From Flavobacterium frigidimaris (GTDB lineage: Bacteria; Bacteroidota; Bacteroidia; Flavobacteriales; Flavobacteriaceae), in NCBI GenBank assembly GCA_900129595.1, contig FQWG01000012.1:62001-126000 (forward strand): a DNA stretch of 64,000 nucleotides, written 5' to 3'. The notes beneath the pieces were generated by a model. It saw nothing but the letters and a program-made list of their open reading frames with translations. It made no database searches and had not been told where the DNA came from. How positions within the stretch are numbered: position 1 is the stretch's first letter; each line of letters starts with the position of its first letter. Of this stretch, positions 10,020-20,538 are shown in pieces. A program made the translations under genes and the position numbers.

Positions 10020-12443
10020 TTATTTTACGTTAACTGTAACTTCAACGGGTTTCAGCCACTGACTTGTAAAGGTTACTTTTATGGGTTCAGATGATATTCC
10101 GGCGGACTGAATATAAGCTGCAATATGACCGTGAAATACGCGCTGAACATTATCTGTATAATCTGTCATGTCGCTGTTATTTCCTGCTTCGAGTCCTAAT
10201 AAAGTTCCTGGACCGCTTATCGTGCAAGTCACTTCATTGTCTGAAAGCATTACCGGCAGACCATTTTGATCTTTTATCTGAACCATTATTTTCGCAACTC
10301 CTTTCTCTTTTGCAATCGTGATATTTTTATCTGCAATCGTTAATTCAACAGGCTGTTGCGTTGTGGCAACAGTGTAACTACTTACGGCTACATCTTCTTT
10401 GTCTAAACCAATAACTTCCAGTTTTCCCGATACAAAAGGAATATCCCAATACATAATTCCTGTTTTTTCATCGTATAATTTGGTTTCGCCAACGACTTTT
10501 CCGTTTAATTCCAGGCGTGCTTTTGCTGCATTGGTATAACAAACCACACGAATTTTTTCGCCTTCTTGATAATTCCAGATTGCCCAGGCATCTTTAGATA
10601 CGTCTTTTTCATTTTTCAACCGATACGTTCCAATGTAAGCCATTGGTTTATCTGACCATAATGACTGACGGAAATAGCCTCTTGGTTTTATAACTCCGGC
10701 AAAATCAACCAATCCTGAATAAAATCCTCTTGAGGGCCACCTTCCTGATTCGCCTAAATAATCAATACCTGTCCAAAGGAATTGTCCAAAAATATATTTG
10801 TTGTTTTTTACCGCCAGCCAAGGCTCCATATCATGAACATTCTCACTTCCGTAGATGACTCTGTTTGGATATTTTTCATGATCCGATTTGTATTTACTTT
10901 CGGTATAATTATAACCTGTAATATCTAAAGCTCCCGGATATTGGGTTTCATTTGACATTGCAACACCTGCTAAACCAGCAGTCGTTGGGCGGGACTTGTC
11001 GTATTTTTTTACTGCAGCCACCAGACGTTTTGCAATAACTCCAAGGCGCATCGCATCTGGCGCATCTTTTTTGTAACCTCCGTAAGCGGCTTGCCCAAAA
11101 CCATCTTTTCCTTTGTCAAGAACCGGGTGAGAATAGGGATCATTAGGGTAATCTACTTCATTGCCAATACTCCAGGCAAAAACCGAAAGATGATTTCTGT
11201 CACGACGAACAAAATCTTCGAGATCTTTCTCGCCGTAATCGGCAAAAATATCAAACGAACCTTCGAATCCCGGAGTTCCGTAATTCCAGCCTTCCAGCCA
11301 TTTGCGTTTTGGGAATTCCCATTCGTCGTAAGCTTCATTTAAAACCAATAATCCCAATTGATCACATAACTCATAAAAAACCGGAGCCTGCGGATTGTGA
11401 CTTGTACGAATGGCATTTACACCAATTTCTTTAAGAGTTTTTAATCTGGTTTCCCAAACTTCACCAGGCACTGCTGAGCCTAAAACTCCCGCATCGTGAT
11501 GCAGACAAACACCTTTCATTTTCATCGATTTTCCATTTAATGCAAAACCATTATTAGCATCGAATGTAAAAGTTCTAAAACCTGTTTTGGTAATAGTTTC
11601 ATCTATTTTTTTACCCTCTTTTAAAACCGTTGTTCGAAGCTCATACAGATTTGGATTTTCTAAGTCCCATAACTTCGGATTTTTAATCATTAATTTAGTT
11701 GAGATTTTAGCAGTTTTATTTGCTGCAACTTCAATTTTATCAGAAGAATTTGCTACTGATTTTCCATCTTTTGAAATCAGTTCGTTAATTACCGTCAAAG
11801 TCGATTTTACAGCAGAACCATTTTCAAGATCAACCTCAATTTTCAAGGTTCCCTTTGCGTTTTTTACTTCCGGATAAGCATAAACGCCCCATTGTGCAAT
11901 GTGAATGGGATTGGCATAAACAACCCATACATTACGATAAATCCCTGAACCGGTATACCATCTTGAATCGGCACTTTGGCTGTGATCAACGCGTACTGAA
12001 ATGATATTTTCTGCACCATATTTTATAAACGGCGTTGCATCATAAGCAAAAGAAATATATCCATTTGGGCGTCTTCCTAAAGAATGTCCGTTGATAAAAA
12101 CTTCGCTTCTGTTGTACACTCCTTCAAAATAGAAATAGACTTTTTCGCCTGTTTTACTTTGCGGAATAGTAATGGATTTTCTATACCACGCAATTCCGCC
12201 AGGTAAATAACCTGTGCAACTTGCCAATGTTGGACTCAATTGTCCTTTTACGCTCCAGTCATGAGGTACATCAACCGTTTGCCATTTGCTGTGGTCATAA
12301 GTTGCATTTTTTGCATCTGAAACATCTTCAAGTTTGAATTTCCAGTTGTCATTGATTTTTTTTGAATCTCCAAATGATATCTGACCAAAACCAGACATAC
12401 AGGATAAAATAAGAATGGGTAATATGATTTTTTTGGTAAACAC
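10020..12443 (-). CDS. GH2 beta-galactosidase-type enzyme, first gene of locus A operon
   Basis: An 807-residue secreted GH2 protein, shorter than the LacZ-like paralogue at 1935-5069 and lacking the Bgal_small_N domain. It has a signal peptide (cleavage near MSGFGQ), a sugar-binding jelly roll (WQTVDVPHDWSVKGQL), immunoglobulin-like domains and a TIM barrel. The barrel holds NAIRTSHNPQAP, acid/base E429 (WSIGNEVDYP) and nucleophile E534 (YGSENVHD). After the barrel come beta-sandwich domains of the kind annotated DUF4982 and invasin-like. Family relatives include beta-galactosidases and other exo-beta-glycosidases. It is the promoter-proximal gene after an 805-bp gap, so it is likely co-induced with susCD. 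Confidence 0.88.
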   Translation of the reverse strand: MFTKKIILPILILSCMSGFGQISFGDSKKINDNWKFKLEDVSDAKNATYDHSKWQTVDVPHDWSVKGQLSPTLASCTGYLPGGIAWYRKSITIPQSKTGEKVYFYFEGVYNRSEVFINGHSLGRRPNGYISFAYDATPFIKYGAENIISVRVDHSQSADSRWYTGSGIYRNVWVVYANPIHIAQWGVYAYPEVKNAKGTLKIEVDLENGSAVKSTLTVINELISKDGKSVANSSDKIEVAANKTAKISTKLMIKNPKLWDLENPNLYELRTTVLKEGKKIDETITKTGFRTFTFDANNGFALNGKSMKMKGVCLHHDAGVLGSAVPGEVWETRLKTLKEIGVNAIRTSHNPQAPVFYELCDQLGLLVLNEAYDEWEFPKRKWLEGWNYGTPGFEGSFDIFADYGEKDLEDFVRRDRNHLSVFAWSIGNEVDYPNDPYSHPVLDKGKDGFGQAAYGGYKKDAPDAMRLGVIAKRLVAAVKKYDKSRPTTAGLAGVAMSNETQYPGALDITGYNYTESKYKSDHEKYPNRVIYGSENVHDMEPWLAVKNNKYIFGQFLWTGIDYLGESGRWPSRGFYSGLVDFAGVIKPRGYFRQSLWSDKPMAYIGTYRLKNEKDVSKDAWAIWNYQEGEKIRVVCYTNAAKARLELNGKVVGETKLYDEKTGIMYWDIPFVSGKLEVIGLDKEDVAVSSYTVATTQQPVELTIADKNITIAKEKGVAKIMVQIKDQNGLPVMLSDNEVTCTISGPGTLLGLEAGNNSDMTDYTDNVQRVFHGHIAAYIQSAGISSEPIKVTFTSQWLKPVEVTVNVK

Positions 12444-12756
12444 TAGTAATACTTTTTATTGTTATTATTTTTTTGTTTCAGGTTCTAAACTCTTCGCCTC
12501 AATTTTATTCCGGCTGACATTCCAATATTTGAGTTCTATTACACCTGTCGAAAATGTCAATCTGTTTAAGAGGAATCTATGCAGCTAAGCGTTTTGTTCA
12601 TTATGCTCTTTTTATATTCTTTTACTTCTTTCTATCTGTAATGTTATCTTATATAAGGGAGTAAACTAAGAAGCGAAACGCCCTTTTAGCGTTCTCTGAT
12701 ACCTGCATTTTTTTCGCTTTTTGCAATTTTAACTTACCTGATAACCAATATTCTTA

Positions 12757-12790
12757 GATAACTGTTATAGTACCTTATCAGTATAACTAT
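12757..12790. promoter_or_regulatory. candidate HTCS operator region, copy 2
   Basis: The 12-mer ATAGTACCTTAT (12767-12778) matches 1803-1814 exactly. It is embedded in overlapping imperfect inverted repeats (GATAA at 12757 with TTATC at 12775; GTTATA at 12765 with TATAAC at 12783). It lies about 325 bp upstream of the first GH2 gene. Binding by the HTCS encoded next to it is inferred. Confidence 0.35.
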
Positions 12791-13049
12791 AAGTGCAAAG
12801 TAAAGTGTAGTCAGAAGGTTTCAAGAGGGGTAAATTGGAAAAAAAAGGAGGTCAAATTCGCAATTCATCTATTTTTAATCCATAAAATTACATAGTACAT
12901 AAAAATAGTATTAATTTTTTAAACAAAGAATAATTGTCAAATTAACACATAAAATAATTAGCGTGATTAAAAGTCAGGTGACCAACACGAATTTCACCTA
13001 CATAAAAGCCGAAAAGAATAGCTGTTGAAATAAAAATCAAACAATACAT

Positions 13050-13111
13050 AAAAACTGCAGGCCAAAAAACAATCAGATTTAAAACCCATTATTTCTTAAC
13101 CTGCAGTTTTT
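13050..13111 (-). terminator. terminator-like hairpin after the HTCS gene
   Basis: A 12-bp perfect inverted repeat, AAAAACTGCAGG (13050-13061) and CCTGCAGTTTTT (13100-13111), lies about 140 bp past the HTCS stop. On the minus strand the stem ends in a T run. The loop is long (38 bases), so efficiency is uncertain. Confidence 0.6.
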
Positions 13112-13248
13112 ATTTAAGGAGACCAATAAAAAACACGATTGGACATACTGATAAAAAACAATTCTAATCCGCCGACTGTAATTCATTAAAATTCTATTAC
13201 ACAAGAAACATTGATCTCTATTTGCCTAAATTAAAAGAACCAATTGCG

Positions 13249-16200
13249 TTATTTAATAACATTTGTATCAGCGTTAAAAGAACTCTTATACTTTTTAATA
13301 TACTCCGATGGGGTCATACCAAAAAGTTTTACAAATTGCTGCCTAAAGTACTTTGGATCCTCAAAACCCACCTCTGCACTTGCCTGAGTAATGTTAATAT
13401 CTTCGGTCAACATTAACATCGCGGCTCTTCGAATCCGGACTGAACGAATAAAAGCATTTAAAGTCTGCCCTGAGATAATTTTAATTTTAGTATATAACGT
13501 TCTATGGCTCATCCCCATCTCCAGAGCGAAGTTTTTTATTGTAAAATCTCTTTTATGAATGTTTGATTCTACTATATCAATACATTTTTTTAGTATTTCC
13601 TGATATTCAACAGGAACTTTCTGAGTGTTTTCTTTAAGGGTTATACTGTCCAAAAAGTATTTACGTAAATTACTCCTGTTCCTTAAGAGCGATTCTACCC
13701 GCGCCACAAGCATATCGTCATCAAATGGTTTTGTAATATAATCGTCTGCTCCGTCACTTATTCCCTGAAGATGGGTTTCTGGATTCTTTGATGCTGTTAA
13801 TAATATTACCGGAATATGAGACAAAGCGCTATTTTCTTTTATTTTTCGGCACAATTCAAGACCATCCATTTCCTCCATAGCAATATCACTTATTACTAAA
13901 TCAGGCATGTGTTTCTTTGTCAATTTCAGACCTTCATCACCATTCTCTGCACTATAAACAATATAGGTTTCCGAAAATAATTTAATCAGATACGCTCTTA
14001 TTTCTGCATTATCATCAATAATGAGAACAGTTCGTTTGTCTGTCAGCATTATTTTCTGAAAATCAGTTTCTGAAACAGCATTAGAGACTACATTATTCTC
14101 CTCCATTTCGTCCATTATAAGTTCATTAAACAATTGGCTTCTTTTTGGAGCCACTTTGGTAATTTCAATATCTCCAAAATGATTATTCCCTTTTAAAAAT
14201 GTCAATTTAAAAGTACTTCCTTTTCCAGGCTCACTACTGCAGCTTACAGTTCCTTTGTGTTTGTCTACAAAATATTTCACAATATAAAGTCCGATTCCAA
14301 ACCCTGTTCCTACCGATACTTTAGAATTGATTTGCCTGAATTTTTCGAATATCACATCAATATCCTTTTTCTCTATTCCGCCACCGGTATCCGATATTTC
14401 GAGTTCAACTTCCCTTTCATTTTCAGCAAGTCTAAGATGAATCTCTCCTCCAGCTGGCGTATATTTAAAGGCATTTGACATTAAATTAAATAACGAAATT
14501 TCAATTTTTTCATAATCTCCTATAATTTCAATATCATAATCAGGAATATTAAAAACGTAGTTGATGTTTTTATCTTTTGCCTGATTGACAAAACACTGAT
14601 ATACTTCATTGCAAAGGTTGTTGACATTAATAGTAGAAAGCCTGAGCGAATCTGCATCGTTTTCTGCTTTACGAAAAAGCAACAACTGATCTACCAGACT
14701 CAAAAGTCTTCGGGCATTTCGGTGCGCTATTGCCAAATCACTTCCCGAAGAACCATTCTGAACACTTTCTTTCTGAACTGCTTTTTTTAACGGATTTATA
14801 ATCAGCGAAAGCGGCGTACGAAATTCGTGTGAGATGTAGGTAAACATCGAAGACTGTTTCTCTGCTATTTCTTTCTCTTTTTTGCTTTCCAGTTCGGCAA
14901 TTTTCACTTTGTATTTTAGCTCTTCCTTGTTTTTATTGTACCTTATATACGCAAAAACAATTCCTACACCTGCCAGTAAATATAAGGTGTAAGCCCACCA
15001 GGTTCTGTACCAGGGCGGGAGAACAACAACCGTAATCAGGGTTTCTTCTTTATTCCAGCCGCCTTTAAAATTGGTGGTTTTTACTTTAAAATTATATTTT
15101 CCTTCCGGCAATCTCGAATAATTTGCTTTTCGGGTTTGCCCTGTATAATTCCATCGGTTGTCCCAGCCATCCAAATAGTAAGCATATTTGATTTTGTCGG
15201 CATTATTATAATCCAATGCTACAAACTCTATTGATAAAGTGGTTTGATCGTAAGGTAATTTTATCTTTTTGATTTTACCTGAATCCCATTGTGTAATGAG
15301 TTCATTTTTATTTTCTTCGACAGGCTGATTGTTGATATAAAGATTTGTCAGCAGCAGATTGTTTTTCTGATCAGAATCTTTAATAGCTTCAGGAAAGAAA
15401 ATATTAAATCCGTTTATTCCTCCAAAGAGAAATTCTCCAGTAGACAATTTCAATCCCGCATTAAAACTAAACTGATTGCTCTGCAGCCCGTCACTTACAG
15501 AATAATTCCTGAATATTTTTCTTTTGTAATCAAATTTACAAACACCATTATAGGTACTCATCCATAAATTGCCTTGTTTATCTTCGAGTAATCTTAAAAT
15601 TGTATTGGAAGGCAAACCGTCATTAGTAGTAAATCTTTTATATGTATTTATTTTGCGGTCAAACAATAACAATCCTCCTTCCTGGGTTCCCAGCCACAGG
15701 TTTTTATTTTTATCCTCCAAGACACACCTAATAGGAATTCCGATATTCATCTTACTATATTTCCCGGTCTTTTTTTCTATAACGAACAATGAGGTATAAT
15801 TGCCTCCCCAAAGTTTACCATCACTGGTCTGTGTAAGACATTGTAAATTATCGATTGCTTTATCAAAGAGCACAAAAGCATTTTTAGTTCTGTCAAAAAG
15901 GTACAAGAAACCTTCATTAGTAGCACTCGCCCATATATCTCCCTGAGAATCCTTATAAACAAACCATATATTTTTCTCTGTTTGCTTTGTAACGGGATTA
16001 TAACACGAAAAATACTTTATGGTGTTATTTGCCGGATTAATGCGATTGACACCTCCCGCCCAGGTCGACAGCCAAATTTCATTATTGGCATCTCTGATGA
16101 TACTTGTAATAAAGTTGTTAGAAATTTTATTGGCTGTATTCGCAGTACTGCTATAAAGGGTATACTTGTTATTTTTTCTATCCCAATACTTCAGACCTGC

Positions 16201-17316
16201 TCCATCAGTACCAATCCATATATTTTTCTTTTCATCTTCACAAAATGACAAAATAAAATTTTCTGCAGGATCATTCGCTGCCATATATTTAATATGCTTA
16301 AAGTAATTAAGATTACTCCCTATCATGCTAATGCCTCCACGTAAAGTACCAATCCATTTGTTTCCGGCTACATCTTCATACAAACTCATGATCGAATTGC
16401 TTTTTAGAAGCTCATTATCTCTTGTAGAATTATATGCTGTGGCTTTTTTATCCTTTCCGGCAACTTTATAAATACCACAGCCATCTGTACTTAACCACAG
16501 TTCCCTTTTTTTATCTATAAAAATATGGGTAACGGCACATTTATCTAAAAAATAATTATCTGAAAGCAATCCGGATTTAGTATCAAACAAATAAAAACCT
16601 TCATCTGTTCCCAGCCAAAGATCCCCATCTGAAGAAAGCTTCATACATTTAACCCCAATTGATAAAGGAAACACAACCTTTAGTTTTTTCGAATCATAAC
16701 TGTATTTGCCAATCCCGACATTTCGTACATACACCCAGCAAAACCCATTTACAACGGCATCTTCAAGAACTGCCGCATCATAATTATAGCTGACCACATT
16801 ACTTTTGAATCCTTCCAGAGGTACACTCTTACCTGTAAACAAGCCGTTTTCAAAAACAATCAGGCCTAAGTTTTGTGAACCAACCAATATTCTGTCACTA
16901 GAAACGGCTCGTATCTGACGAATAATATCTTTTAAAACTTTTGGTTTACTACCGGGCACAACATATTGAACCGGATGAAATGTAGCATTGGTTTTATTAT
17001 AAATACAGACTCCGTTAGAACCTCCAACCCAGATATTTTTTTTTGAATCTCCTTCGATATTCGAAATCGTATTAAACAACAATGATTTTTTATCATTAGG
17101 CCTGTTTCGGAAAACCTTAAAATCATATCCGTCATATCGATTTAGCCCGTCATAGGTGCCAAACCACATATAACCGTCGCTATCCTGAAACACTGAGTTT
17201 ACCGAATTATTAGATAAACCATTGGACATATTAAGAAATTTAATTGGATAATCCTGGGAATAACCAATGGCAGCAAAACCTAATAAAAGTATCAGATGTA
17301 GAACAAAATTTTTCAA
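13249..17316 (-). CDS. hybrid two-component system regulator (HTCS), propeller sensor
   Basis: A 1355-residue one-protein signalling system. Domains in order: signal peptide (to about residue 20); a large periplasmic sensor of two-component-regulator propeller repeats (DGLNRYDGYDFKVFR, recurring WIGT blocks); a Y_Y_Y domain (about 700-765); a transmembrane helix (about 775-795); HisKA with phospho-His about 829 (SHEFRTPLSL); HATPase (N box about 945, GTGFGIGLYIVK about 1005); a receiver with the acceptor Asp about 1142 (DLVISDIAMEEMDG); and a C-terminal AraC-type DNA-binding domain (about 1252-1355). All catalytic positions look intact. HTCS proteins sense an oligosaccharide in the periplasm and activate the adjacent locus, here the GH2-SusCD-GH2-GH27 operon. 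Confidence 0.95.
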   Translation of the reverse strand: MKNFVLHLILLLGFAAIGYSQDYPIKFLNMSNGLSNNSVNSVFQDSDGYMWFGTYDGLNRYDGYDFKVFRNRPNDKKSLLFNTISNIEGDSKKNIWVGGSNGVCIYNKTNATFHPVQYVVPGSKPKVLKDIIRQIRAVSSDRILVGSQNLGLIVFENGLFTGKSVPLEGFKSNVVSYNYDAAVLEDAVVNGFCWVYVRNVGIGKYSYDSKKLKVVFPLSIGVKCMKLSSDGDLWLGTDEGFYLFDTKSGLLSDNYFLDKCAVTHIFIDKKRELWLSTDGCGIYKVAGKDKKATAYNSTRDNELLKSNSIMSLYEDVAGNKWIGTLRGGISMIGSNLNYFKHIKYMAANDPAENFILSFCEDEKKNIWIGTDGAGLKYWDRKNNKYTLYSSTANTANKISNNFITSIIRDANNEIWLSTWAGGVNRINPANNTIKYFSCYNPVTKQTEKNIWFVYKDSQGDIWASATNEGFLYLFDRTKNAFVLFDKAIDNLQCLTQTSDGKLWGGNYTSLFVIEKKTGKYSKMNIGIPIRCVLEDKNKNLWLGTQEGGLLLFDRKINTYKRFTTNDGLPSNTILRLLEDKQGNLWMSTYNGVCKFDYKRKIFRNYSVSDGLQSNQFSFNAGLKLSTGEFLFGGINGFNIFFPEAIKDSDQKNNLLLTNLYINNQPVEENKNELITQWDSGKIKKIKLPYDQTTLSIEFVALDYNNADKIKYAYYLDGWDNRWNYTGQTRKANYSRLPEGKYNFKVKTTNFKGGWNKEETLITVVVLPPWYRTWWAYTLYLLAGVGIVFAYIRYNKNKEELKYKVKIAELESKKEKEIAEKQSSMFTYISHEFRTPLSLIINPLKKAVQKESVQNGSSGSDLAIAHRNARRLLSLVDQLLLFRKAENDADSLRLSTINVNNLCNEVYQCFVNQAKDKNINYVFNIPDYDIEIIGDYEKIEISLFNLMSNAFKYTPAGGEIHLRLAENEREVELEISDTGGGIEKKDIDVIFEKFRQINSKVSVGTGFGIGLYIVKYFVDKHKGTVSCSSEPGKGSTFKLTFLKGNNHFGDIEITKVAPKRSQLFNELIMDEMEENNVVSNAVSETDFQKIMLTDKRTVLIIDDNAEIRAYLIKLFSETYIVYSAENGDEGLKLTKKHMPDLVISDIAMEEMDGLELCRKIKENSALSHIPVILLTASKNPETHLQGISDGADDYITKPFDDDMLVARVESLLRNRSNLRKYFLDSITLKENTQKVPVEYQEILKKCIDIVESNIHKRDFTIKNFALEMGMSHRTLYTKIKIISGQTLNAFIRSVRIRRAAMLMLTEDINITQASAEVGFEDPKYFRQQFVKLFGMTPSEYIKKYKSSFNADTNVIK

Positions 17317-17536
17317 GATAAAATGCGTTTTTTAAACTTTGTTTAGAAAACACAATTATAAACTAATTTTATAGATTATTAACATAAATAACAAAACAAA
17401 AAATACATTTATTTATAATTTTATGTGTTTTTATTTTAAATCTTTACTTTCAACCAATAACTAAAAAGTAATACTTTTACGAAAGGACTACATTTTTAAG
17501 CAAAAATTCTTATTTAATTTTTCTCTGCTGACAATA

Positions 17537-17578
17537 AAAAAACTGCTAATGAAATTTCGATTTCCTTAGCAGTTTTTT
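17537..17578 (-). terminator. terminator after nrdJ
   Basis: A perfect 13-base inverted repeat (AAAAAACTGCTAA, 17537-17549; TTAGCAGTTTTTT, 17566-17578) lies about 25 bp past the nrdJ stop, with a T run after the stem on the minus strand. Confidence 0.85.
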
Positions 17579-17600
17579 CTTTTAAAATTCTAAATTAATA

Positions 17601-20156
17601 TTACCCGCATTTCGACGATCCACAATCGCTGCAGGTAAGACAGCCTTCCTGATAAATAAGATTATCCGAATTACAATTGCTGCATTTTTGTCCCCGCGCT
17701 TCAGTTCCGTCAACGATATAACGTTTCAGGGCTCGCGATACACCATTTTTCCAGGTATTTATTGACTCGCTGTCTAATTGTAGACTGCCAATCAGCTCGA
17801 CTACTTTATCAATTGGCATTCCGTGTCTTAATGTGCTTGATATCAGTTTGGCATAATTCCAATATTCCGGATTAAACTTATGCGAAAGCCCTTCGATAGT
17901 GGTTTTATAACCTCTGGTGTTTTTGTATTGAAAATCGTAACGGGTATTCCCGTCTTCGTTTTTATTCTTGATAATAAGTCCCTCTGATACCCAACGCGGA
18001 ATAAGGATACCATCTTCATCGTCTACTAGACCTGTAAAAATTTCATAGGGTCTTCCTTCCAATACTCCGATAAAAGCGATCCATTTGTCTTTACTGTTCT
18101 GAAAACGAACGACATCAGCCTCTAAAACCTGAGGACGTTTGGTAGGAAAAATACTCGTTTGGGTTGCTGCAATTTCTTCTTTCTTTTCTGTATTGGCAAT
18201 CAAAACTCCCGAGCGTGAACCATCACGATAAACGGTAACACCTTTACATCCGGCTTCCCATGCTTCCATATACAATTTATTCACCATTTCTTCCGGTGTT
18301 TCATTGGGTACATTTATCGTAACTGAAATCGAGTGATCGACCCATTTCTGGATTTTACCCTGCATTCTTACTTTGCTCAGCCAATCGATATCATTACTTG
18401 TCGCTTTATAATAAGGTGATTTTTGTACCAATACATCTATTTCTTCCTGACTGTAATTTTTTGAAGTGTCATATCCATTAACCAGCATCCACTCTTTGAA
18501 TCGGTGATGAAATACTACATATTCTTCCCAGCTGTCTCCAATTTCATCGACAAAATCAATGCGCGCGTCTTTATCATTTGGATTTACTTTTCTTCTTCGT
18601 TTGTAAACCGGCAGAAAAACAGGCTCTATACCGGATGTTGTCTGGGTCATTAAACTTGTTGTTCCGGTTGGTGCGATTGTCAATAAAGCAATATTTCGGC
18701 GTCCGTATTTTTGCATTTGATCGTACAATTCACTGTCAGCCTCTTTTAACCTCAGTAAGAACGGATTATTTTTTTCTCTCTGAGTATCATAAATCCCAAA
18801 CATCCCGCGTTGTTTCGCCAAATTTACAGATCCACGATAGGCTTCTATCGCAAGGGTCTTCTGTATCTTTTCAGCAAACAAAACGCCTTTCTCACTTCCG
18901 TAACGCAAACCTAATGCTGCAAGCATATCACCTTCGGCAGTAATCCCGATTCCGGTACGTCGTCCTTCATTTGCTTTATGTTTGATGTTTAACCAAAGAT
19001 TTTTCTCGACTAATTTTACTTCTTCGCTTTCCGGATCCTGATTGATTTTTTCTAAAATGGCATCAATTTTCTCGAGTTCAAGATCAATAATATCATCCAT
19101 TATTCTTTGGGCTGCCACAACGTGTTTTTTGAAAAGTTCAAAGTCAAAAGAAGCTTTTTTGGTAAACGGATCATTGACATACGAAAACAGGTTTATAGCC
19201 AGCAAACGACAGGAATCATAAGCACAAAGCGGGATTTCGCCACACGGATTTGTCGATAAGGTTTTATATCCTAAATCAGCATAACAATCCGGCAATGATT
19301 CATTTATAATGGTATCCCAGAATAAAATTCCGGGTTCTGCTGATTTCCAGGCATTATGAATAATTTTGTTCCAAAGTTCTTTTGCTTTAATTTCTTTAGA
19401 ATATAATGGGGTATCACTAAATATGGGGTATTTTTGCTCGTATAAAGCATCTTCTTTTACTGCCTTCATAAACAAATCATCAATTCGTACAGAAACATTG
19501 GCTCCGGTAACTTTTCCCTGTTCCATTTTAGCATCAATAAAATCGGCGGCATCAGGATGATTTACAGATACTGAAAGCATAAGGGCGCCACGACGGCCAT
19601 CCTGAGCCACTTCGCGTGTCGAATTGGAATAACGTTCCATAAAGGGTACCAATCCTGTAGAGGTCAATGCCGAATTTTTAACCGGCGAACCTTTTGGACG
19701 AATGTGCGACAAATCATGTCCTACTCCTCCTCTTCTTTTCATCAGCTGGACTTGTTCCTGATCTGTTTTCATGATTCCGCCATAGGAATCTGAATTGTCA
19801 TTGCCTATCACAAAACAATTGGACAATGAGGCCACCTGAAACGGATTTCCAATACCTGTCATCGGGCTTCCCTGTGGCACCAGGTATTTAAAATCTTTGA
19901 TCAGATCAAAAACTTCTTCTTCAGTAAACGGATCTGCATATTTATTTTCGATTCGCACAATTTCTGACGCAATACGACGGTGCATATCATCAGGTGATTT
20001 TTCGAAAATATTACCCTGAGAATCTTTAAGAGCGTACTTGCTTACCCAAACTGTTGCCGCTAGACTGTCTCCTTTAAAATATTCTAAAGAGGCCTGAATC
20101 GCTTCATCCTGAGTATAAATTGTTGTTGTATTATCTGTAGCTAATAATGTATCCAT
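17601..20156 (-). CDS. nrdJ: adenosylcobalamin-dependent ribonucleoside-diphosphate reductase (class II)
   Basis: An 851-residue cytoplasmic class II ribonucleotide reductase. It makes deoxyribonucleotides using a 5'-deoxyadenosyl radical from coenzyme B12, independently of oxygen. The substrate-reducing Cys is at C114 (SLSNCFVIG) and the radical-site loop NPCGE has the probable thiyl Cys C305. The nucleotide/phosphate-binding loop LLTIAPTGTTS and VTVYRDGSRSG follow. A C-terminal domain (about 700-851) ends in a Cys-rich tail, CSNCN...CLTCSDCGSSKCG, typical of NrdJ and probably used for thiol exchange or metal binding. It stands alone between two unrelated units. A good promoter lies at 20239-20270, and no cobalamin riboswitch was recognised upstream. 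Confidence 0.95.
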   Translation of the reverse strand: MDTLLATDNTTTIYTQDEAIQASLEYFKGDSLAATVWVSKYALKDSQGNIFEKSPDDMHRRIASEIVRIENKYADPFTEEEVFDLIKDFKYLVPQGSPMTGIGNPFQVASLSNCFVIGNDNSDSYGGIMKTDQEQVQLMKRRGGVGHDLSHIRPKGSPVKNSALTSTGLVPFMERYSNSTREVAQDGRRGALMLSVSVNHPDAADFIDAKMEQGKVTGANVSVRIDDLFMKAVKEDALYEQKYPIFSDTPLYSKEIKAKELWNKIIHNAWKSAEPGILFWDTIINESLPDCYADLGYKTLSTNPCGEIPLCAYDSCRLLAINLFSYVNDPFTKKASFDFELFKKHVVAAQRIMDDIIDLELEKIDAILEKINQDPESEEVKLVEKNLWLNIKHKANEGRRTGIGITAEGDMLAALGLRYGSEKGVLFAEKIQKTLAIEAYRGSVNLAKQRGMFGIYDTQREKNNPFLLRLKEADSELYDQMQKYGRRNIALLTIAPTGTTSLMTQTTSGIEPVFLPVYKRRRKVNPNDKDARIDFVDEIGDSWEEYVVFHHRFKEWMLVNGYDTSKNYSQEEIDVLVQKSPYYKATSNDIDWLSKVRMQGKIQKWVDHSISVTINVPNETPEEMVNKLYMEAWEAGCKGVTVYRDGSRSGVLIANTEKKEEIAATQTSIFPTKRPQVLEADVVRFQNSKDKWIAFIGVLEGRPYEIFTGLVDDEDGILIPRWVSEGLIIKNKNEDGNTRYDFQYKNTRGYKTTIEGLSHKFNPEYWNYAKLISSTLRHGMPIDKVVELIGSLQLDSESINTWKNGVSRALKRYIVDGTEARGQKCSNCNSDNLIYQEGCLTCSDCGSSKCG

Positions 20157-20238
20157 GGCTAGGGTCTTTTTGTAGTTTTTATGAGTGGTAAATTTAGAAC
20201 CAAATAAACTCTAAAAAAAATGAAATGTAAAAAGTTTA

Positions 20239-20270
20239 CAAAAATAAACATCTAATGAACTGAAAACAAA
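20239..20270 (-). promoter_or_regulatory. Bacteroidota-type promoter of nrdJ
   Basis: On the minus strand a TTTG -33 box (20267-20270) and a perfect TAnnTTTG -7 box, TATTTTTG (20239-20246), are separated by 20 bases. This matches the primary sigma-factor consensus of Bacteroidota. The predicted 5' leader is about 75 nt. Confidence 0.7.
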
Positions 20271-20496
20271 TAGATTAAAAATTTACAAACACACAAAAGT
20301 TAACAAATAAATACATTATATTTTAAACATTAACAGAATTTATGATAAAAGTCATTGAATGATAAAAATCCAATTAATGCGTTAAACAAAAAGAAAAAAA
20401 GATAAAATTTCTTACTTATTGTAAACATTTGCTTTTTAATTAAGAGTTTTAGCCAATCACAACTTTTATTCTTTAGATTTATTTTGTTTCAAACAA

Positions 20497-20538
20497 TAAA
20501 AAATACCCTCAACCAGCACTTCACTTTTTTGAGTGTAT
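20497..20538 (-). terminator. terminator after the MFS exporter gene
   Basis: A 10-bp stem with one mismatch (ATACCCTCAA, 20503-20512; TTGAGTGTAT, 20529-20538) is followed on the minus strand by six T. It lies 23 bp past the stop codon. Confidence 0.75.

Larger units (their letters stand above)
12444..13248. other. long upstream region of locus A
   Basis: No credible gene was found in these 805 bp. The stretch separates the HTCS gene, which ends at 13249, from the first structural gene (start 12443), and must carry the inducible promoter of the operon. It holds the shared 12-mer at 12767-12778, set in a cluster of short inverted repeats (GATAA/TTATC, GTTATA/TATAAC). It also has an AGGTGA/TCACCT pair near 12976-12999 and the terminator at 13050-13111. 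No convincing TTTG/TAnnTTTG promoter pair was recognised. Confidence 0.5.

Noticed and set aside
12577..12640. 20-codon hydrophobic ORF in the locus A upstream region
   Set aside because: Very short, with no promoter, coupling or conservation evidence; expected by chance in AT-rich DNA.
18578..18943. 121-codon open frame on the plus strand inside nrdJ
   Set aside because: It lies wholly inside a strongly conserved gene on the other strand and its translation resembles nothing; it is an antisense shadow.
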